A DNA stretch of 11,445 bases from Thermoflexales bacterium (GTDB lineage Bacteria > Chloroflexota > Anaerolineae > J036 > Brachytrichaceae). Made by a program: the position numbers and the translations under genes. How positions within the stretch are numbered: position 1 is the stretch's first letter; every line of letters begins with the position of its first letter. Below are positions 6,725-11,445 of the stretch, piece after piece. A model generated the notes under the pieces. The model searched no databases. It worked only from the letters and a program-made list of their open reading frames with translations, and had not been told where the DNA came from. The stretch is from the NCBI GenBank assembly GCA_017998555.1, contig JAGOCU010000045.1, positions 1 through 11,445 of the forward strand, written 5' to 3'.

Positions 6725-6795
6725 ACCGTTCGATATGGGTTTCGGGGGGCGGCTTTTGCTTTGCCGCGCCCTTTGAACCCAACGTCATCTATCTC

Positions 6796-8462
<1,667 letters not shown>

Positions 8463-8490
<28 letters not shown>

Positions 8491-8566
8491 CTTCATCGGA
8501 AGCGAACTGTCCCGGCTCCGCGATTACCTCGGCGACCAATAGGCTTGTCGGAAGCGAACTGCCCCG
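8463..8566 (+). repeat. Tandem duplication of the sigma factor 3' end plus terminator arm
   Basis: A 52 bp unit occurs twice (8463-8514 and 8515-8566). Each copy spans the codons for LRDYLGDQ, the TAG stop and about 25 bases that include the left arm of the terminator hairpin. In the coding part the copies differ at three positions, all synonymous third positions (GAC/GAT, TAT/TAC, CTG/CTC). After the stop they differ at five of 25. The second copy is out of frame with the gene and cannot be its translated end. Confidence 0.85.
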
Positions 8567-8592
8567 GCGAAGCCGGGGCAGTTCGCTTCCGA
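8548..8592 (+). terminator. Perfect 21 bp hairpin after the sigma factor gene
   Basis: Arms 8548-8568 and 8572-8592 are exactly complementary over 21 bp with a GAA loop closed by GGC/GCC. There is no U-tract (AAACCAATC follows). It separates the sigma factor gene from the co-oriented aldo/keto reductase gene. The left arm is also present, with one change in its first 20 bases, at 8496-8515 in the upstream repeat copy. Confidence 0.7.
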
Positions 8593-8625
8593 AACCAATC
8601 GGCGATTCAGGGCTATGATCATCGC

Positions 8626-8632
8626 AGGAGGA
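8626..8632 (+). promoter_or_regulatory. Strong ribosome binding site of the aldo/keto reductase gene
   Basis: AGGAGGA lies six bases before the ATG at 8639 and decides that start over the in-frame ATG at 8615. A -10-like TATGAT lies just upstream at 8614-8619 and would give a short leader beginning at the ribosome binding site; no good -35 accompanies it. Confidence 0.75.
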
Positions 8633-8638
8633 CAGAAC

Positions 8639-9496
8639 ATGTTAACCAGACGTTTTGGCCGGAGCGGGCACATGAGCACGGTCGCGATTTTTGGCGCGGC
8701 CGCCTTTGGGTCGGTCGATCAGGATGTTGCCGATGCGACGGTCAAGCTGATCGGCGAGCACGGGCTCAACCACATTGACGTCGCGCCGTCCTATGGCAGG
8801 GCCGAGGAGCGCCTCGGGCCGTGGATGCCCAAACTGCGCGAGCGCTTCTTCCTGGGCTGCAAAACGCAGGAACGCAGCCGCGAGGGCGCGGCCGCGGAAT
8901 TGCGCCGCTCGCTCGAGCGGTTGCAGGTCAAGGCCTTCGACCTCTTCCAGCTCCACGCCGTGACGACGATGGCCCAGTTGGACGAGGCCACCCGGCCGGG
9001 CGGCGCGCTGGATGCCGTTCGTGAAGCGCGCGAGCAGGGGCTGACCCGCTACATCGGCATTACCGGCCACGGCGTCGAGAGCCCGGCTGTCTTTCGCGAG
9101 GCGCTCAACCGCTTTGACTTCGACTCGGTCCTGTTCCCGGTGAATTTCGTGCAGTGGGCCAACCCGGTGTATCGCGAGAACGGCGAGGCGCTGCTCAAGG
9201 CCTGCCGCGACCGGGATATTGGGGTGATGGCGATCAAGTCGATCACCCGCGCGCCGTGGGGGACCCGGGCGAAGACCGCCACGACCTGGTATGAGCCCTT
9301 CACCGACCCCGCCCGCATCCAGGCCGCGGTGAACTTCACCCTGTCCCAGCCGGGCGTGACCGGCATCTGCACCGTTGGCGACACGCGGGTGCTGCCCCTG
9401 GTGCTCAACGCCTGCGAGCATTTCAGCCCGCTCAGCCCGGCGGAGCAGGAGGCGCTGATCGCCACGGCGGGTCAGTTTGAACCGTTGTTCGCTTAG
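8639..9496 (+). CDS. Aldo/keto reductase family oxidoreductase
   Basis: The protein has 285 aa and a complete AKR catalytic tetrad: D47 and Y52 in HIDVAPSYG, K75 in FLGCKTQ, and H106 in LFQLHAV. Further AKR landmarks are RYIGITGHG, LFPVNFVQWANPVYRENGEALLKACRDRDIGVMAIKSI (third-quarter barrel strands) and the late PGVTGICTVGDTRVL segment that helps bind NADPH. The family reduces carbonyls with NAD(P)H; the physiological substrate cannot be read from sequence. The style of the ITGHG and NFVQWAN segments recalls the AKR branch (COG1453-like) that often carries a C-terminal ferredoxin-like domain, but here the protein ends after the barrel and has no CxxCxxC cluster. The start at 8639 is set by an ideal AGGAGG. 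It is convergent with the dipeptidase gene, and a perfect hairpin begins two bases after the stop. Confidence 0.9.
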   Translation: MLTRRFGRSGHMSTVAIFGAAAFGSVDQDVADATVKLIGEHGLNHIDVAPSYGRAEERLGPWMPKLRERFFLGCKTQERSREGAAAELRRSLERLQVKAFDLFQLHAVTTMAQLDEATRPGGALDAVREAREQGLTRYIGITGHGVESPAVFREALNRFDFDSVLFPVNFVQWANPVYRENGEALLKACRDRDIGVMAIKSITRAPWGTRAKTATTWYEPFTDPARIQAAVNFTLSQPGVTGICTVGDTRVLPLVLNACEHFSPLSPAEQEALIATAGQFEPLFA

Positions 9497-9498
9497 GG

Positions 9499-9551
9499 AT
9501 TCTCGGATGCGATGATGCCCGGCGGAGCCGGGCATCATCGCATCCGAGAAT
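9499..9551. terminator. Perfect 25 bp hairpin between convergent genes
   Basis: Arms 9499-9523 and 9527-9551 are exactly complementary over 25 bp and enclose GGA. The hairpin lies two bases after the aldo/keto reductase stop and four bases from the stop of the opposing dipeptidase gene, so it could serve both directions. There is no U-tract on either side. Confidence 0.7.
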
Positions 9552-9555
9552 TGGA

Positions 9556-10923
9556 TCAGGAGAGATCACCCAGGCGGGTCAGCATCGCCGCGCCGGTCTT
9601 GATGCCGGCGATAAAGCGCCACAGCTCAAGGTTCTCGTTCGGGGCATGATTGGCCTCATCGGCATTGGCGTACGGCACGGTGAAGGCGGGGATGCCCAGA
9701 ATCTTGGTAAAGACGTAGTCGGGCAGGCTACCGCCCAGCGCCGGCACAAACAGCGGCTCGGCCCCCTGAGCGTCGACGATGCCCTGGCGGAGGGGCTCGG
9801 TGTAGATCGACTCGATCGGGGTCTTGCTCGGCTCCATGCTGCCTTGATAGACGACCTCGACCTCGGGCGCATGCCGCGCGACATGGGCCTTGACCCGCTC
9901 AAAAATGTCGGCGGCGCGCATGGCCTCGACCAGCCGGATGTCGCACTTGGCGATGGCTGTCGAGGGCAGAACGGTCTTCGACCCGGGCCCGCCGTAGCCG
10001 CCGTGCAGTCCGTTGATCGTGAACGTTGGCCAGCACGACAGGCGTTCGTAGTAGCCGCGCTCGGCCGGGGCGTCCAGGCGGTCCAGCCCCAGCCCGCGCA
10101 GCGCGCCATCGACGTCCAGCGGCAGCGCGTCGAGGGCCTGGCGCTCGAGCGGGGTCGGGGGCAGAACCCCGTCATAGAAGCCGTCGATCAGCACCTTGCC
10201 CTGGGTGTCCTTCATTGTGCCCAGCAAATGCACCAGGGTCCAGATCGGGTTGGGGGCCACGCCGCCGAAGTTGCCCGAGTGCAAATCGCGATTCGCGCCG
10301 CGCGCCCGCAGCTCGAAGCTCAGCACCCCGCGCACGCCAAACATGATGCAGGAACGGCCGCTCTCGTGCACGGGCCCATCGCTGGTGATGACGAGATCGG
10401 CCTTGAGGTCATCACGATGCTCGCGAATGAAGTCGGCCATGCGCGGGCTGCCGATCTCCTCTTCGCCCTCGAGCACGACGATGACGCTGCAGGGCAGGCG
10501 GCCGGTCACGGCCAGGAGCGATTCGAGGGCCAGAATCTGGGCGAAGTGCTGGCCCTTGTTGTCCCCGACACCGCGCGCATACAGCCGGCCGTTCCGGATC
10601 GTCGGCTCGAAGGGCGGCGAGAGCCAGGCGTCAAGCGGATCAGGCGGCTGCACGTCGTAATGTCCGTACAGCATCACCGTTGGCGCGCCCGGCGGGCCGG
10701 CATAACGGCCCACGACCACCGGCCAACCCGCGGTTGGGACCGCCCGGGTCTCCAGCCCCAGCCCGCTCAGAGTCTCGACCAGAAAGGCCGCGACCTCGGC
10801 GATGCCGGTCCCATGCGCGCTGATGCTCGGCCGGCGGACATAGTCGATCAGCCGGGCGATAAAGGCGTCCTGATTGCGATCAACGTGGGCGAATAGTGCG
10901 TCCATGGGCCTAGTATCGGTCAT
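9556..10923 (-). CDS. M20-family metallopeptidase (dipeptidase, CNDP/ArgE/DapE-like)
   Basis: The protein is up to 455 aa and hydrolyses dipeptides or related N-acyl amino acids with two metal ions in the cytoplasm. Ligands are in place: H88 and D90 in YGHYDVQPP, bridging D121 in RGVGDNKGQ, catalytic E155 and ligand E156 in LEGEEEIGSP, D182 in TSDGP, and H426 in EANHAPNEN. The dimerisation 'lid' domain lies between, with RGANRDLHSGNFGG (about 208-221) including the His that completes the neighbouring active site. The length fits the dipeptidase branch (about 450-470 aa). There is no signal peptide. The substrate is not predictable. Start: ATG 10923 gives MTDTRPMDALFAH; ATG 10905 (MDALFAH...) fits the family start well and has a -10-like GATACT six bases upstream, so it may be the true, leaderless start. 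Confidence 0.93.
   Translation of the reverse strand: MTDTRPMDALFAHVDRNQDAFIARLIDYVRRPSISAHGTGIAEVAAFLVETLSGLGLETRAVPTAGWPVVVGRYAGPPGAPTVMLYGHYDVQPPDPLDAWLSPPFEPTIRNGRLYARGVGDNKGQHFAQILALESLLAVTGRLPCSVIVVLEGEEEIGSPRMADFIREHRDDLKADLVITSDGPVHESGRSCIMFGVRGVLSFELRARGANRDLHSGNFGGVAPNPIWTLVHLLGTMKDTQGKVLIDGFYDGVLPPTPLERQALDALPLDVDGALRGLGLDRLDAPAERGYYERLSCWPTFTINGLHGGYGGPGSKTVLPSTAIAKCDIRLVEAMRAADIFERVKAHVARHAPEVEVVYQGSMEPSKTPIESIYTEPLRQGIVDAQGAEPLFVPALGGSLPDYVFTKILGIPAFTVPYANADEANHAPNENLELWRFIAGIKTGAAMLTRLGDLS
10912..10917 (-). promoter_or_regulatory. -10-like hexamer upstream of the dipeptidase ATG at 10905
   Basis: GATACT on the minus strand (10917-10912) ends six bases before the ATG at 10905. 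If it is the promoter, the ATG at 10923 would not be transcribed. Heptad repeats lie immediately upstream, and no -35 sits at an ideal distance. Confidence 0.3.
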
Positions 10924-10948
10924 GCGTCATGCGTCATCCGTCATTTTT
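10921..10948. repeat. Heptad tandem repeat, CATGCGT type
   Basis: Units CATGCGT, CATGCGT, CATCCGT and CATTTTT run in tandem. In complement these resemble the CTGACGG heptads at 11048-11089, so the two arrays face each other as an inverted pair around the inner palindrome. Confidence 0.55.
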
Positions 10949-10963
10949 CAGCGGGCACTTTGC

Positions 10964-11022
10964 AGGAGAAGGGGAGAACGGGAGGATGATTGGGTAATAG
11001 TCTCCCGTTCTCCCGTTCTCCT
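10964..11022. repeat. Inverted repeat of GGAGAACG octads in a divergent promoter region
   Basis: Arms 10964-10984 and 11002-11022 pair at 20 of 21 bases around a 17-base loop. Each arm is itself a tandem of an eight-base unit (CCCGTTCT on the right arm). It is nested inside the flanking heptad arrays and lies between the divergent dipeptidase and YigZ-family genes. Confidence 0.75.
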
Positions 11023-11047
11023 GGAAACGATCGTCGCCAACCGAAGA

Positions 11048-11089
11048 ATGACGGCTAACGGCTGACGGCTGACGGCTGACGCATTACGA
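11048..11089. repeat. Heptad tandem repeat, CTGACGG type
   Basis: Six seven-base units in register: ATGACGG, CTAACGG, CTGACGG, CTGACGG, CTGACGC, ATTACGA. The array runs up to seven bases before the YigZ-family start codon and contains its predicted promoter. Confidence 0.65.
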
Positions 11090-11090
11090 T
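11062..11090 (+). promoter_or_regulatory. Predicted promoter of the YigZ-family gene, within heptad repeats
   Basis: CTGACG (11062-11067) resembles a -35 and TACGAT (11085-11090) a -10, with an exact 17 bp spacer. The -10 ends six bases before the ATG at 11097, so the message would be leaderless; no Shine-Dalgarno is present. The -35 is one of the repeated heptad units. Confidence 0.45.
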
Positions 11091-11096
11091 AGCCCC

Positions 11097-11445
11097 ATGC
11101 CGCCCTATCCCATCCCCGCCGGCGAAGTGCGGGTGGAGACCGTCGTCGTCAATTCGCGTTTCGTGTGCGTGCTGGCGGAGGCGCGCACGGCGACGGACGC
11201 CCACGACTTTGTCAAGCGGATCAAGGCCGAGTATCCCGACGCCAGCGCGCATGCCTATGCCTTTCGGGCCGGCCACGGGGCGAGCGTGACCGAGGGCTGC
11301 AACGACGGCGGCGAACCGTCCGGCACAGCCGGCAAGCCCATGCTGGCCGTGCTGCGCGGGACCGACCTGGGCGATGTGGCGGCTGTGGTGGTCCGATACT
11401 TTGGCGGGACCAAGCTGGGCACCGGCGGGCTTGTGCGGGCGTTCA
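11097..11445 (+). CDS. yigZ: YigZ/IMPACT (UPF0029) family protein, 3' end outside window
   Basis: The visible 116 residues carry the family signature: NDGGEPSGTAGKPML (69-83) followed by VVVRYFGGTKLGTGGLVRAF (97-116), matching the DDGEPSGTAG and RYFGG-x-x-LGxGGLxRAY pattern of YigZ/IMPACT proteins. The family is usually about 200-215 aa, so nearly half is missing beyond the window. Eukaryotic IMPACT regulates GCN2; the bacterial role is not established, though the fold is of the ribosomal S5 domain-2 type. The ATG at 11097 gives a typical N-terminus with SRFVCVLAEART (20-31). The gene is divergent from the dipeptidase across a repeat-filled gap. Confidence 0.93.
   Translation, partial: MPPYPIPAGEVRVETVVVNSRFVCVLAEARTATDAHDFVKRIKAEYPDASAHAYAFRAGHGASVTEGCNDGGEPSGTAGKPMLAVLRGTDLGDVAAVVVRYFGGTKLGTGGLVRAF

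Noticed and set aside
8515..8542. Second copy of the sigma tail as a programmed-frameshift end
   Set aside because: The first stop codon is in frame and intact, the second copy is in another frame, and no slippery sequence precedes the stop.
9646..10896. 416-codon open frame on the plus strand across the dipeptidase gene
   Set aside because: It is antisense to an intact M20 enzyme with all metal ligands; its product is low-complexity and His/Gly/Gln-rich, as expected of shadow frames.
10921..11089. CRISPR-like repeats
   Set aside because: The units are 7-8 bases in tandem without unique spacers of constant length, and no cas genes are present.

Overview
This is a GC-rich stretch of ordinary bacterial chromosome. 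The organism is probably a member of the Chloroflexota (Anaerolineae/Chloroflexia side). That is inferred from a malate dehydrogenase that closely resembles the Chloroflexus-type LDH-like enzyme as I remember it, an MGDG-synthase-like glycosyltransferase, and a primary-type sigma factor with an insert before its region 3 motif. No tRNA, rRNA, CRISPR array, transposase, prophage or defence locus is visible.

Layout: yebC (minus, 3' end cut by the window edge); an unrecognised seven-helix membrane protein (minus); a lipoprotein with a phytase-like/SdiA-regulated-like beta-propeller pattern (plus); a convergent XPB/Ssl2-type 'helicase-associated domain' protein (minus) carrying a short palindromic repeat inside its reading frame; mdh (minus); a divergent MGDG/UgtP-family glycosyltransferase (plus); a primary-type sigma-70 factor (plus); an aldo/keto reductase (plus); a convergent M20 dipeptidase (minus); and, divergent from it, a YigZ/IMPACT-family gene (plus) cut by the window end. 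The genes look like mostly single-gene transcription units, not one pathway: mdh serves central carbon metabolism, the glycosyltransferase makes membrane glycolipid, the sigma factor and YebC act in gene expression, and the dipeptidase turns over peptides. No gap between genes exceeds about 180 bases.

The most unusual material lies between the genes. Three gene ends (mdh, sigma factor, aldo/keto reductase) carry perfect 21-25 bp stems closed by three-base loops, with no U-tract. The 3' end of the sigma factor gene, including its stop codon and terminator arm, is present twice in tandem, and the coding differences between the copies are all synonymous. Five genes lack a clear Shine-Dalgarno site and instead have a -10-like hexamer 6-9 bases before the ATG, which suggests leaderless mRNAs. 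The divergent region between the dipeptidase and YigZ genes is a nested inverted repeat built from short tandem heptads. I see no convincing new multi-gene system; the leads are regulatory and evolutionary.
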